From Campylobacter concisus (GTDB lineage: Bacteria; Campylobacterota; Campylobacteria; Campylobacterales; Campylobacteraceae): a stretch of DNA of 64,000 nt. The translations under genes and the position numbers were made by a program. This document shows, one piece after another, positions 37,439-47,963 of the stretch. The number at the start of each line of letters is the position of its first letter. The stretch's first letter is position 1. Under the pieces are notes generated by a model. The model did not search any database, had not been told where the DNA came from, and saw only the letters and a program-made list of their open reading frames with translations. Where the stretch lies: positions 496,001 through 560,000 of the forward strand of contig NZ_PIRO01000001.1 of the NCBI RefSeq assembly GCF_003048905.1. Direction: 5' to 3'.

Positions 37439-37547
37439 AATGTTTAAAACACATGACTATTTTTTTAAGCTTAAATTTTCTAAGTTATAAAATTATAACC
37501 AAAGGTAAAAATTTTTAAAGAGAAGATTAAAATAGAAATATTTATAG

Positions 37548-37579
37548 CTTGCTTCTTGGGATTAGTCCCAAAAAGCAAG
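37548..37579. terminator. Hairpin between convergent recO and ttcA
   Basis: CTTGCTT-x-TTGGGA / TCCCAA-x-AAGCAAG imperfect stem of about 14 bp with a 4-base loop. It lies just past the ttcA stop (minus strand), with moderately A/T-rich flanks on both sides. It probably ends ttcA and may also serve recO. Confidence 0.6.
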
Positions 37580-37586
37580 TAAAATT

Positions 37587-38345
37587 TTACTCTTCACTAC
37601 TGCTGTTGAGAGCAAAAAAAGTATCAGTATGGATATTTTCAAATGCTGCTTTTAGCGAAGTAAAAAGTTTTGGATTTTCTTTTTCTAAAGTCGCTAAAAG
37701 CTGTTTGGTTTCATATCTAGCATGCGGCATCTTTACGTCAAATCTCATTGCAGGGCATGCTTCATCGCCAATGACTCTTAATTCATTTTTGATAGCATTT
37801 TCGCGAAGCTGTCTCTCGCGAACGAAGATAAATGGCCTAATAACCGTAATGCCATTTTTTGCAGTATATTTTGGAGCAAGCGTCCTTAGTGCACCATTAT
37901 AGGTAAAATTCATAAAAAAGCTCTCCGCTGCATCGTCTAAATGATGAGCAATCGCAAGTTTATTAAAACCATGTTTTAAGGCGTAAGTATAAAGATAACC
38001 TCTTCTCATACGAGAAAAGAAACTACAAAAACTGGAATTCTTACGGATTTTCTCTTTTGAAATCTCAAAGATTGAGCTATCTATCACTTCATGCTCTATG
38101 CCATGCTCATTGCAATGCTTCGTAAGATAAGCATAGTCCTCACCCATGCCGTAGCTTAGCGTTACTGCTTTAAACTCAAATTTTTCAGGTGTGACATTTT
38201 GAATATGCTTTAGTACGTGAGCTAGTGCGAGGCTATCTTTACCACCGCTAAGACCAAGCAAAATCTTATCTCCGCCCTCTATCATCTTGTATCTGGCATT
38301 TGTCTGACCAACTTGTCTAAGAAGCCTTTTGCTAAGCTCTATCAT
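37587..38345 (-). CDS. TtcA-like tRNA 2-thiocytidine synthesis protein
   Basis: Member of the PP-loop ATPase family that thiolates cytidine 32 of tRNA. The 252 residues carry the PP-loop SGGKDS at 33-38, RMRRG at 112-116, and AHHLDDAAES. The expected iron-sulfur pair C-x2-C before R-x-R-R-G reads Cys107-Ser-Phe-Phe110, so the second cysteine is Phe. The third ligand may be Cys197 in ACPAMR. A reduced or altered cluster is thus possible. It overlaps mtnN by ATGA, with hairpin termination beyond. Confidence 0.82.
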   Translation of the reverse strand: MIELSKRLLRQVGQTNARYKMIEGGDKILLGLSGGKDSLALAHVLKHIQNVTPEKFEFKAVTLSYGMGEDYAYLTKHCNEHGIEHEVIDSSIFEISKEKIRKNSSFCSFFSRMRRGYLYTYALKHGFNKLAIAHHLDDAAESFFMNFTYNGALRTLAPKYTAKNGITVIRPFIFVRERQLRENAIKNELRVIGDEACPAMRFDVKMPHARYETKQLLATLEKENPKLFTSLKAAFENIHTDTFFALNSSSEE

Positions 38346-39025
38346 AAATTTTCTACCATTTCAAGTATAAATTTTGCACTAACATTTGCTGAATCTTGCA
38401 AAAATTTATCAAAGTCAAATTCTGCTGCATCACCAGCTCCATCGCTGATAGCTCTTAGTATAAAAAATGGCACACCAAGTGTTTCGCAAACTAGTGCAAC
38501 GCTAGCACCTTCCATCTCGGTAGCGCTCGCATTAAATATCTTTTTAATCCAAGCTTTCTTTTCATTATCGCAGATAAACTGATCTCCAGTCGCAATAATA
38601 CCAGCACTTAAGCTCATATCTTTTTTATCGGCTATCTTTTTTGCCAGTTCGTTTAGTCCTTCATCGCTTTTGACAAATATACTTGTGCCTGGCACATAGC
38701 CATAAGGATGTCCAAAAGCCGTAATATCAAGATCATGCTGCACTAAGCTAGTAGCATAAAGCATATCGCCTATTTTTAGGCTCTCATCGAGTGAGCCAGC
38801 TACACCAGTGAAGAGCAACTTTGAGGCCTTAAATTTTTCTATCATTAAAGTTGCTGTTATAGCTGCATTTACTTTGCCTATCTTTGAATAGGCAATGACT
38901 AGCTCTTTTCCTTTGTAGTTTGCTAAGTAAAATTTATTATTTGCATATTGAACAGTTTTATATTCACCAACCATTTCAAGGATCGGTGTTATCTCCTCTT
39001 GCATAGCTCCAAGTATCGCTATCAT
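38342..39025 (-). CDS. mtnN: 5'-methylthioadenosine/S-adenosylhomocysteine nucleosidase
   Basis: Removes adenine from MTA and SAH; in Campylobacterota also from 6-amino-deoxyfutalosine in menaquinone synthesis. The 227 residues start IAILGAMQEEITPI, with FTGVAGSL, TGDQFI, and EMEGASVALVC, where the ribose-binding Glu-Met-Glu and the catalytic Asp of RAISDGAGD appear. It is coupled by ATGA overlaps to fabD and ttcA. Confidence 0.95.
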   Translation of the reverse strand: MIAILGAMQEEITPILEMVGEYKTVQYANNKFYLANYKGKELVIAYSKIGKVNAAITATLMIEKFKASKLLFTGVAGSLDESLKIGDMLYATSLVQHDLDITAFGHPYGYVPGTSIFVKSDEGLNELAKKIADKKDMSLSAGIIATGDQFICDNEKKAWIKKIFNASATEMEGASVALVCETLGVPFFILRAISDGAGDAAEFDFDKFLQDSANVSAKFILEMVENL

Positions 39026-39951
39026 CTCTCCTCCAAAATTTTCACAACTTCTTCAAGACTTACCATATCAGTAATACTATAAGTTGGCTTTTCAGTAATT
39101 TTTTTATTGATGCCCTTTAGCGTCGCAGCGCCAAGCTCAATAAAACAATCAACATCATTTTCATAGTTTTTAATACTTTGTTTATAGCAAACTGGTTTTA
39201 TTAGCTGCTCTTTTAGTAGGACTAGTGCTTCACTTTTATCGGTATAAATTTTAGCATTTACATTTGAGACAACTGGAGAAAATTTGGCAGCCAAAGTACT
39301 CTCAAGCTCACTTGCCAGTCTAACACTAGCTGGCTCAAGTATCGGACAATGGCTTGCTACCGACATATTTAAAAGCATTGCTCTTTTTGCGCCAGCTTCT
39401 TTAAATTTTGCTTCATAGCTAGCAAGATCAGCTCTTACACCAGCGACAACGATTTGTCCATCGCAGTTGTAGTTTGCAGCATAAATTTGTAAACCTTCTT
39501 CTCTTGCTTTTTTACAAATTTCTTCAACTACTTCATCACTAAGTCCAAGAACTACCATCATGCCGGCATCTTTACCAACACAAGCTTCTTGCATAAATTT
39601 ACCACGTAAATTCACAAGCCTAATCGCATCAATAAAATTAAATGCTCCGCTAACTGCAAGAGCGGTAAATTCTCCAAGTGAGTGCCCGAGACTAAATTCT
39701 GGTTTTTCTTTAATAAAATTTGAAAAAGCCAAATAAGTCATTAACGAGTTTAAAACGATAGCTGGCTGAGTAAATTCTGTTTTATCTAACTTATCGTTTT
39801 GTGTAAATAAAAGCTCTTTGTAATCAATGCCAGTGTCATTACAAGCATCATTTAAAAGTAGTTTAGCAGTAGAAAAATTTTCGTAAAAGTCTTTTCCCAT
39901 ACCAATACTTTGCGAGCCTTGGCCCGCAAAAACAAAAGCAAATTTTTTCAT
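39022..39951 (-). CDS. fabD: Malonyl-CoA:ACP transacylase
   Basis: Moves malonyl groups from CoA to ACP in fatty-acid synthesis. The 309 residues have FAGQGSQSIGMG at the start, the nucleophile Ser91 in GHSLGE, and VASHCPIL with the catalytic His. The AccD product is its substrate. It is the second gene after slyD. Confidence 0.96.
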   Translation of the reverse strand: MKKFAFVFAGQGSQSIGMGKDFYENFSTAKLLLNDACNDTGIDYKELLFTQNDKLDKTEFTQPAIVLNSLMTYLAFSNFIKEKPEFSLGHSLGEFTALAVSGAFNFIDAIRLVNLRGKFMQEACVGKDAGMMVVLGLSDEVVEEICKKAREEGLQIYAANYNCDGQIVVAGVRADLASYEAKFKEAGAKRAMLLNMSVASHCPILEPASVRLASELESTLAAKFSPVVSNVNAKIYTDKSEALVLLKEQLIKPVCYKQSIKNYENDVDCFIELGAATLKGINKKITEKPTYSITDMVSLEEVVKILEER

Positions 39952-39960
39952 TTTAGCTTC

Positions 39961-40542
39961 TTAATGATGATGTCCGTGTCCACCGCAACCGCAACCACCA
40001 TCCTCGTGTCCGTGTCCATGTCCCCCGCAGCACTCATGTTCATGCTCATGATCGTGACCACCACAACCGCAAGTATGAGCCCCAGCCACCATGCCTGTTG
40101 CTTTTTCATCTTCTGTTGCATCTCTAACTTCTAAAACTTCAACATTAAATAGTAAATCTTTACCAGCATATGGGTGATTAAAATCAACTGTTACTTCGTC
40201 ATCTTTGATCTCTTTAACAATAACACGAACGCTTGAGCCATCTTCATTTTGACCAAAAAGCTCCATTCCTTCATGTAAATCTATACCAGCAAACTGCTCT
40301 TTTGGTAACGACTGAATGGCTTCATTATTATATTCACCACAACCCTCTGCTGCCTTTACGCTTATAGTTGCTCTTTCGCCTGATTTTAATTTGCTTACTT
40401 CTTCTTCAAGCTTTTCTATAATATGGCCATGCCCTGTTATAAATGAAATTTGGCCACCTTCTTGCATGTTTGACTCTAAAATTTCACCAGTGTTAGCATC
40501 TTTTAGTTCGTAAAACATAGTTATAACTTGATCTTTACTCAC
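39961..40542 (-). CDS. slyD: FKBP-type peptidyl-prolyl isomerase SlyD with metal-binding tail
   Basis: A 193-residue cytosolic foldase and nickel metallochaperone. It has an FKBP domain with an IF insert (about residues 1-145) and a His/Cys/Gly-rich tail from about 153 to the end, with repeated GH, HEHEH and CGCGG. The tail binds Ni(II) and related metals and serves hydrogenase and urease maturation in relatives. It starts at GTG 40542 with AAGGAG at good spacing. It leads the operon slyD-fabD-mtnN-ttcA. Confidence 0.95.
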   Translation of the reverse strand: MSKDQVITMFYELKDANTGEILESNMQEGGQISFITGHGHIIEKLEEEVSKLKSGERATISVKAAEGCGEYNNEAIQSLPKEQFAGIDLHEGMELFGQNEDGSSVRVIVKEIKDDEVTVDFNHPYAGKDLLFNVEVLEVRDATEDEKATGMVAGAHTCGCGGHDHEHEHECCGGHGHGHEDGGCGCGGHGHHH

Positions 40543-40580
40543 AATAATCTCCTTAGATTTGGTTTTTTGATTAATGTGGG

Positions 40581-40586
40581 ATTATA
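40581..40586 (-). promoter_or_regulatory. -10 box (TATAAT) of the slyD operon
   Basis: Perfect TATAAT in the context TTAGATATAATCCCAC, 39 bases before the GTG start. Confidence 0.65.
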
Positions 40587-40604
40587 TCTAAAAAAGATTA
40601 AAAT

Positions 40605-41447
40605 TTAGTTTCTATTGGGAGAGGCTTTGGCTTCTTTACTATCTGGATAACCGACTTTTAAAGCCTTATAAAATCTATTTGCACTTTGCGTATCACCTAT
40701 CTTATCAAAGCTTATAGCTGTGTGATATAGAAGTTTTGGTGTATAGTCAGCCTTATCTTCGTTCTGTATGCTTTTTTTGTAGTATTGTATAGCTGTGCTG
40801 TATGATTTTTGACTGTAAGCAACTTCACCTAAATAATAATTTGTTGCACCAGTTTTATAGCCTTTTTTATTCAAATATTCAAAATATTCAGCTGCTTCTG
40901 TGCTATTGCCAGAATTTAGAAGTTTAATGCCATCAGCCAAAATATCTTTATCGCTTTTTCCACTAAAATTTGAAGTTGGCTTACTTTGTTGTTTTGGATT
41001 TGCATTTTGCTTTGGTTGGGCAGCATTTTTATCCATTATTGCACCTAATTTATTTAAGGCAGCAGTAATATTTTTGTAGTTTTTGTCTTGTATGTCTCTA
41101 GTTTCATCAACATAAGCCTTTAGTGATGTCAAACTTACACCAGAATCACTTATGCCACCATTTACCTTCGTCTCTATATCATTTATTCTTTGCTCAAGCT
41201 TATTCATTCTAGCACTCATGCTCTCAATCAAGCTTTGCAAACCTTGAAGTTGTTCTAAAACATTATTCATATTCTCTTCAATATTTTGAACACTTCGCTT
41301 ATTATTTAAGGTAACTTTTTCATTATCAGTTAGACCATATGGATTCGCACTATCCATATTGCCTGCATCAAAAGCTGAAATCTCTTGACCGGAGGTAATA
41401 GAGATAGTGGCTCCAATGAGAGCCACTATAATTAATTTTTTGTTCAT
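40605..41447 (-). CDS. cpoB: Cell-division coordinator CpoB/YbgF-like TPR protein
   Basis: A 280-residue periplasmic protein of the Tol-Pal system. It has a signal peptide (about 20 residues), an N-terminal coiled coil (residues about 50-95 with regular Leu and Ile) that trimerises in homologues, a Gln/Asn-rich linker, and three TPR-like repeats from about residue 165. It links septal wall synthesis to outer-membrane constriction in E. coli. It lies after pal. Confidence 0.85.
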   Translation of the reverse strand: MNKKLIIVALIGATISITSGQEISAFDAGNMDSANPYGLTDNEKVTLNNKRSVQNIEENMNNVLEQLQGLQSLIESMSARMNKLEQRINDIETKVNGGISDSGVSLTSLKAYVDETRDIQDKNYKNITAALNKLGAIMDKNAAQPKQNANPKQQSKPTSNFSGKSDKDILADGIKLLNSGNSTEAAEYFEYLNKKGYKTGATNYYLGEVAYSQKSYSTAIQYYKKSIQNEDKADYTPKLLYHTAISFDKIGDTQSANRFYKALKVGYPDSKEAKASPNRN

Positions 41448-41464
41448 TATTATTTAATTATAAA

Positions 41465-41971
41465 TTATGGAAGTACTTTGAAATCTGCACGTCTATTTTG
41501 AGCATCGCAAGCTTTTGTTTTATCTGTGCAAACTGGATTGCTTTCACCAAAGCTAACTACAGCGATTCTATCAGCACTAACGCCATTTCTTATAAGAGCA
41601 TCTTTAGCGCTTTTAGCACGTTTTAAACCAAGAGCATAGTTATACTCATCTGTACCCCACTCATCGCAGTTACCTTCTACTTTTATAGAAAGAGCTTGAG
41701 CGTCAGCTTGGTTGAATACTGATGCATTTGAGCTAACAACGCCTTGTTGATCAGCTTTGATATTAAATTTATCAAAGTCAAAATATACACTTTTAACTTG
41801 ACTCTCGATGTTAGCAATAAGAGCTGCTAATCTATCAGCATCGCTCATGCTACCTGAATTATCTGCAGATTGATTTGAATTTGAATTCATATCAACTTCA
41901 GGGTTTTTTGAGCTACAACCGCTCAACAATAAAGTTGCAACTGCAACACTTGCTAGAACTACTTTTTTCAT
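41465..41971 (-). CDS. pal: Peptidoglycan-associated lipoprotein (Omp18)
   Basis: A 168-residue outer-membrane lipoprotein with lipobox LLSGC (Cys19) and an OmpA-like C-terminal domain. The peptidoglycan-binding loop residues appear in EGNCDEWGTDEYNYALGLKRAKS (Asp, Arg pair) and SFGESNP. It binds the cell wall and TolB. It has its own promoter in front. Confidence 0.95.
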   Translation of the reverse strand: MKKVVLASVAVATLLLSGCSSKNPEVDMNSNSNQSADNSGSMSDADRLAALIANIESQVKSVYFDFDKFNIKADQQGVVSSNASVFNQADAQALSIKVEGNCDEWGTDEYNYALGLKRAKSAKDALIRNGVSADRIAVVSFGESNPVCTDKTKACDAQNRRADFKVLP

Positions 41972-42000
41972 TCCTTATCCTTTTTTAGAAATTTGGTCGA

Positions 42001-42006
42001 ATTATA
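42001..42006 (-). promoter_or_regulatory. Extended -10 (TG-A-TATAAT) upstream of pal
   Basis: TGATATAAT on the minus strand, 30 bases before the pal start. It would give pal-cpoB extra transcripts beyond the tol operon. Confidence 0.65.
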
Positions 42007-42035
42007 TCACAAAAATTTTAAATTTTATCAGAATA

Positions 42036-43292
42036 TTACCAATCTATAGATTGAATTTTTCCTACTTTTAAAGGAAACTGAAAACTTCTGTTTTCATTTA
42101 GCCTAACAACACCTAGTGAACTTTGACCGCCAAGCTCTTTTATAAAGACGACACTTTGCCCATCGCTTGAGAATCTTGGATAGTTATTTTTACCATTTGC
42201 TGTAAGCTGGCGTATAAAATCCGTTTGAGTTGAAATTAGATATATATTAAAACTACCGCTTGCTTCCCTGCTTGAATAAACAACATAATTTTCAAATGTG
42301 CTTACAGAATTGTTATTTTTACCATGAAATACCATTTGTTCAACGCTTCCGCCAGAAATCGCAGGAGTTGCAAAAACGTTAGGATAACCAAGCCTATCTG
42401 ATACAAAAACTATCTTACTATCATTATCTACAAAATTTCCATTTACATCTATACCTGGATAATTAGTAATCTGCGTCAAATTTTTACTATTCGTATTATA
42501 GATAAAGATATCTGGTTGATCTTTTGGTGCCATAGTTAATAGAATTTTACTTCCATCTTTACTAACATCTGAGGCTATAAGCATGCCAATGCTATCGATT
42601 ATCTTTGTTTTTGTACCAGAATTTAGATCATATCTAAATAAAGTTGGTTTATTATTTATATAAGATGTATAGTAAAATTTACTTTGATCAGCTCCAGCCC
42701 ATTTAGGAAAAATATTTAGCCCGCCACTTACTATAGTCTTTTGATATGTAAGTGTATAATCAGCAACTATGATAGAGCTTTGGCGAGCTGAAGTATATTT
42801 TGAAAGAATAATAAATTTTTCCATCCAGCCAACTGGTGGTAAATTTAGTTCATTAGTAAGCTCAACTATACTTTTATGCGCTAAAAACGGATACTTTGCA
42901 CCATCAGGCATATTATAGACTCTCTCATACCTTGTAGTTGCTGTTTTAGCATTTATCAGTTTTACCCTTAAAGTAAGAGGCGAGCCTATAGAGCCTTCAA
43001 GAGCATATCTAAAGATAAGCTCGACGCCTTTATCACTCATTGTATTAGTAGTCGCATCTCCTTCATAGGTAGAAGGCACATGATCTTCGATTACTTCAAA
43101 ATCGGAACTAACCTTTAGATCTCCTAGCATGATTTTAAAGAATTTATCTTTAAAACCTATATCACTAACAGCAGTTGTTGCATCTTGCAAAGCTATCTTT
43201 GGCAAGGCAATACCTTGATTTACAACAGATATGGTTGCATCAGCAGCATAAAGCCCTAGAGCAACACATAAAAAAAGAAAAATTTTTTTCAT
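42036..43292 (-). CDS. tolB: Tol-Pal system translocation protein TolB
   Basis: A 418-residue periplasmic protein: signal peptide (cleaved about residue 17), N-terminal alpha/beta domain, and a C-terminal beta-propeller from about 190 with WD-like repeats such as DVSKDGSKILLTM and FSSDGQSVVFI. It binds Pal and, through its N terminus, TolA. It follows tolA by 24 bases. Confidence 0.93.
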   Translation of the reverse strand: MKKIFLFLCVALGLYAADATISVVNQGIALPKIALQDATTAVSDIGFKDKFFKIMLGDLKVSSDFEVIEDHVPSTYEGDATTNTMSDKGVELIFRYALEGSIGSPLTLRVKLINAKTATTRYERVYNMPDGAKYPFLAHKSIVELTNELNLPPVGWMEKFIILSKYTSARQSSIIVADYTLTYQKTIVSGGLNIFPKWAGADQSKFYYTSYINNKPTLFRYDLNSGTKTKIIDSIGMLIASDVSKDGSKILLTMAPKDQPDIFIYNTNSKNLTQITNYPGIDVNGNFVDNDSKIVFVSDRLGYPNVFATPAISGGSVEQMVFHGKNNNSVSTFENYVVYSSREASGSFNIYLISTQTDFIRQLTANGKNNYPRFSSDGQSVVFIKELGGQSSLGVVRLNENRSFQFPLKVGKIQSIDW

Positions 43293-43316
43293 CTCTACTC
43301 CATAATTTTATAAATT

Positions 43317-44264
43317 TTAGTTTATTTTATCTTCTAAATTTAAATTAAAAGTAGTGCTTTTGTCTGGATTGAATGGAAATTTCTCCATTGTAAGTTTTTC
43401 TAAGCACTCTCTTACTTTTGCGTTAAATTCTTCATTATATGATAGCTCTAAAATTTCATAGCTAAAATTTCCGCTCTGATCTATCATAACTTTAACTTTA
43501 GCCAAATTTGCAGAGTCGGCCTTATAGCTTTGCCATCTTCTTTGAATTTGCTTTGTTATGGCTCCCATCAACGGATCATAAGTGCCGGTCATTTGTGACT
43601 TTGGAGCTGTTGGATTTTGATCTATCTTTAGGCTCTTGATGATGTCGCTAGCCTCTTTTGCAGCTTTTGAGCTAGAAGCCTCGCTTTTTTTGCGACTTTG
43701 CACTTTATTTTCAGCCTTTTTTATACCATCATCTTTTTTAAGTTTTGTAGGGTCTATGTCACTAAAGAGATCTTTTATATTTGGCTCTTTTGGTTTTGGC
43801 TTTTCAACTGGCTTTGGTGTAGGCTTAGGCTCAGGCTTTGGTTCTGGCTTAACATCTTCTTTAGGCTCTTCACTTGGTTTTAAAATTTCTGGTTTTGGTT
43901 CTGGTTTTTTAGGCTCAGGTTTTGGTTCCTCTTTTGGAGGAGTTGGTAAGCTTGGGGTAGGCAATGGTTCATCTGGTACAACAGGCTTATTTGTGGTCTC
44001 TTGTTTATCTTCTTCAGATTCCTTTTTAGGTTCAGGCTTTGTCTCTTTAACTACTTCATCTGCTTGTTTTGGAGCTTTAATGGTTTGATCAACCTCTCTA
44101 TCAACCATAACCACATCCATAATAGCATCTTTATCATCAGTATATTTTTTAGGAGGTTCTGCAAAAAAAGTAAGCTTTATAAACAAAACAAGTATAATAA
44201 TAACGTAAATACAAGATGCTACAAGAAACGAACTAAGCGTTGGAAATTTAACTTTATTTGACAT
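43317..44264 (-). CDS. tolA: TolA-like energy-transducing protein
   Basis: A 315-residue inner-membrane protein: one N-terminal helix (residues about 11-33), a long Pro/Glu/Lys-rich periplasmic arm (about 60-200, with PKPEPK-type repeats), and a C-terminal TonB/TolA domain (about 225-315). It carries proton-motive energy from TolQR to TolB and Pal. The repeats resemble TonB, but position between tolR and tolB fixes the role. Confidence 0.9.
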   Translation of the reverse strand: MSNKVKFPTLSSFLVASCIYVIIILVLFIKLTFFAEPPKKYTDDKDAIMDVVMVDREVDQTIKAPKQADEVVKETKPEPKKESEEDKQETTNKPVVPDEPLPTPSLPTPPKEEPKPEPKKPEPKPEILKPSEEPKEDVKPEPKPEPKPTPKPVEKPKPKEPNIKDLFSDIDPTKLKKDDGIKKAENKVQSRKKSEASSSKAAKEASDIIKSLKIDQNPTAPKSQMTGTYDPLMGAITKQIQRRWQSYKADSANLAKVKVMIDQSGNFSYEILELSYNEEFNAKVRECLEKLTMEKFPFNPDKSTTFNLNLEDKIN

Positions 44265-44265
44265 T

Positions 44266-44664
44266 TTAACCGTTTGTCTCTAAAGCTACTTTATTAAAAC
44301 CAGCACCTTTCAAAGTCTTTAATACAAACATAACATCATCGTATTTTAAATTTTTGTCAGCTTTTATATAGATAGGCGAGGTTTTATCGTATTTTGTACT
44401 CATTAATGCGATATTATCAGGAAACTCAGCAAGGCTCATAGTACTCTGATCAACTCTAACTTGTCCTTGTGAATTTATAGATACTATAAGGTCTTTTTGC
44501 TTAGATGTTGAAGTTTTCGCCTTTGAACCATCCGGAAGAGTAATATCCTCTTGATATGTTATGGTTGGCATAGTAACCATTAAAATGGCTAGTAAAACAA
44601 GCATAATATCAACAAGAGGAGTTATATTTAGCTCTGGTGTCTCATCGGTAAATTTAACGGCCAT
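44266..44664 (-). CDS. tolR: TolR (ExbD/TolR family)
   Basis: A 132-residue inner-membrane motor subunit with one N-terminal helix holding the proton-path Asp in [17 protein letters not shown] and a periplasmic domain. It starts directly after the tolQ stop (TAA ATG). Its neighbours tolA and tolB show that it serves Tol-Pal rather than TonB. Confidence 0.9.
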   Translation of the reverse strand: MAVKFTDETPELNITPLVDIMLVLLAILMVTMPTITYQEDITLPDGSKAKTSTSKQKDLIVSINSQGQVRVDQSTMSLAEFPDNIALMSTKYDKTSPIYIKADKNLKYDDVMFVLKTLKGAGFNKVALETNG

Positions 44665-45249
44665 TTATAGTATCTCATCATCTTTTTTAAGTGCTATCAT
44701 AACATCAGCCTGACGCTCGATAACACTCATTAATTCATAAGCTTTTCTTTTTATGAGTAAGTTAAATGTATATGCTGGGATGGCAACAAAAATTCCGCAA
44801 CCAGTTGCAACAAGTGCCTCTGAAATAGCTGGAGCGATAATACCAAGTGATGAACCTCCACCATTTCCAAGCTGTGAAAATGTCTCTAAAATAGAAACAA
44901 CGGTTCCAAAAAGACCGATAAAAGGCGAAGTAGATGCTATTACACTTAGCCAAGTTAATCCACTTGTAGCATTTTTCTCGGCTATGCTTATACATACATT
45001 TAGCTTTTCTCTTGAGATTCTTCCATTTGCACATTTTCTCAAAGACGAATCATTTGGAATATTTTTAGCACCCATAAGCAGTGCTTCAAGTGCATTTTGC
45101 TCACGTTTTTGCCAAGCTCCAATACCAGCCATTCTTGAAAAAAGAATTGTGAAACTAACTATAAAATATATTGACAGCCAAGTTAAAACAATAATTGTAA
45201 TAAAACTACTTCTTTGAATGTAATTTAAAAATAAATCTATACCGCCCAC
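44665..45249 (-). CDS. tolQ: TolQ (ExbB/TolQ family)
   Basis: A 194-residue protein with three membrane helices, the five-subunit motor ring around TolR. The conserved TSPFIGLFGTVVSI segment and the last-helix region EALVATGCGIFVAIPAY are visible. It begins at GTG 45249 right after the atpC stop, with only a weak ribosome site, so it may depend on coupling to atpC. Confidence 0.88.
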   Translation of the reverse strand: MGGIDLFLNYIQRSSFITIIVLTWLSIYFIVSFTILFSRMAGIGAWQKREQNALEALLMGAKNIPNDSSLRKCANGRISREKLNVCISIAEKNATSGLTWLSVIASTSPFIGLFGTVVSILETFSQLGNGGGSSLGIIAPAISEALVATGCGIFVAIPAYTFNLLIKRKAYELMSVIERQADVMIALKKDDEIL

Positions 45250-45639
45250 TTATCTAGTTCTCACTACATTTTCCATTTTAGATATAGTTGCTGCAAAAGC
45301 ATTTGTATCACTACTCATGCTCTCTATCAAATTTCTAGCAGCTTCCAATGAATTTGCAAGCTCGCTTTCGCTATCACCAGAGACGTAAACCGCACCGTCA
45401 GCAAGTATTACTACCTTACCTTCGTCAATCTTTGCATATCCCCAGTTAATCGCAACAACATCATGTTTTTTATTTTTATGTTCTATATCTATAATACCTG
45501 CTTTTAAAAGAGATATTAATGCGGCGTGGTTTGGTAAAACACCAAACTCACCCTCGCTACCTGGAAGCACTACACTACTCACGTCATCATTAAATATCTG
45601 ACCTTGAGGAGTTACGATCTCTAAATGTAATTTATCCAT
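45250..45639 (-). CDS. atpC: ATP synthase F1 subunit epsilon
   Basis: A 129-residue central-stalk subunit. The beta-sandwich domain (PQGQIFNDDVSSVVLPGSEGEFGVLPNHAAL) is complete, followed by a shorter helical hairpin. It can inhibit ATP hydrolysis. It is last of the F1Fo run and is followed without a gap by tolQ. Confidence 0.95.
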   Translation of the reverse strand: MDKLHLEIVTPQGQIFNDDVSSVVLPGSEGEFGVLPNHAALISLLKAGIIDIEHKNKKHDVVAINWGYAKIDEGKVVILADGAVYVSGDSESELANSLEAARNLIESMSSDTNAFAATISKMENVVRTR

Positions 45640-45657
45640 TACGCTTCCTTTTTAAAT

Positions 45658-47055
<1,398 letters not shown>

Positions 47056-47066
47056 TCATACTCCTT

Positions 47067-47954
47067 TTATTTCATTGATTCAACACCACTGATGATCTCG
47101 ATAAGCTCAGTGGTAATAGACTCTTGTCTTGCTTTATTGTAAGCAAGATTTAACTGTTTTACGCGCTCTTTAGCATTGTTTGTTGCATTATCCATAGCTT
47201 GCATTCTGGCACTATGCTCAGCAGCCAAAGAATCAACCAAAGAATAATACATGCTATACTCAAAATACTTATTAAGCAACTCATCCATAATCTTAGTATA
47301 GTTGTCTTCTGGTTCAAATTCCATCAAAGAATTTGTCTCAACCGCAACTATCTTAGACGGCTCAATAGGCACAATATCATTTACTCTAATCTCTTGGGAA
47401 ATCATATTTTTATAGCCATTGTGTATTAATACAACCTTGTCAGTTGTGCCATTTATAAAGTCATCAATAGCATCTTTTATGATCTTTTGAGCTTTTTCAT
47501 ATGTAGGTGATGAGCTAGCTCCGACATAAGTCTCAAGTAGTTCAACGCCTTGGAAATTGAAAAATTCTATGCCCTTTTTGCCAACAGCTCTTAGTCTAAC
47601 TTTAATCTTTTTGGCTTTTAGCTCATCGATCATACGCCTAACCGTCTTTATGGTCTGAACATTAAAACCACCGCAAAGTCCTTTATCAGCCGTCACAAAT
47701 ATAATATCAACCTTCTCTACACTTTTTGCTGTGTTAAAAAATTTACTCTCAGTCATGACTGATGCATATTGATTGATCTTATAAGCTATCTCTGATAAAA
47801 CCTCATTGATCTTAAGTGCGTAAACTCTAGAATAGCGTGCAGCCTCTTCGGCTTTTCGAAGCTTTGCTGTTGAGACAAGCTTCATCGCACGTGTCGTCTT
47901 TTGAGTGTTCTGGACGCTCTTAATCTTTCGTTTTATATCTTTTAAATTTGACAT
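47067..47954 (-). CDS. atpG: ATP synthase F1 subunit gamma
   Basis: A 295-residue central shaft. N-terminal helix [27 protein letters not shown] and the C-terminal helix [14 protein letters not shown] form the coiled coil inside the alpha-beta ring; DKGLCGGFN is in the Rossmann part. Confidence 0.97.
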   Translation of the reverse strand: MSNLKDIKRKIKSVQNTQKTTRAMKLVSTAKLRKAEEAARYSRVYALKINEVLSEIAYKINQYASVMTESKFFNTAKSVEKVDIIFVTADKGLCGGFNVQTIKTVRRMIDELKAKKIKVRLRAVGKKGIEFFNFQGVELLETYVGASSSPTYEKAQKIIKDAIDDFINGTTDKVVLIHNGYKNMISQEIRVNDIVPIEPSKIVAVETNSLMEFEPEDNYTKIMDELLNKYFEYSMYYSLVDSLAAEHSARMQAMDNATNNAKERVKQLNLAYNKARQESITTELIEIISGVESMK

Positions 47955-47963
47955 ATCTTAGCC

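Noticed and set aside
39961-40090. Repetitive GH/CG codons at the slyD 3' end
   Set aside because: They encode the usual metal-binding tail of SlyD, not a separate repeat element.
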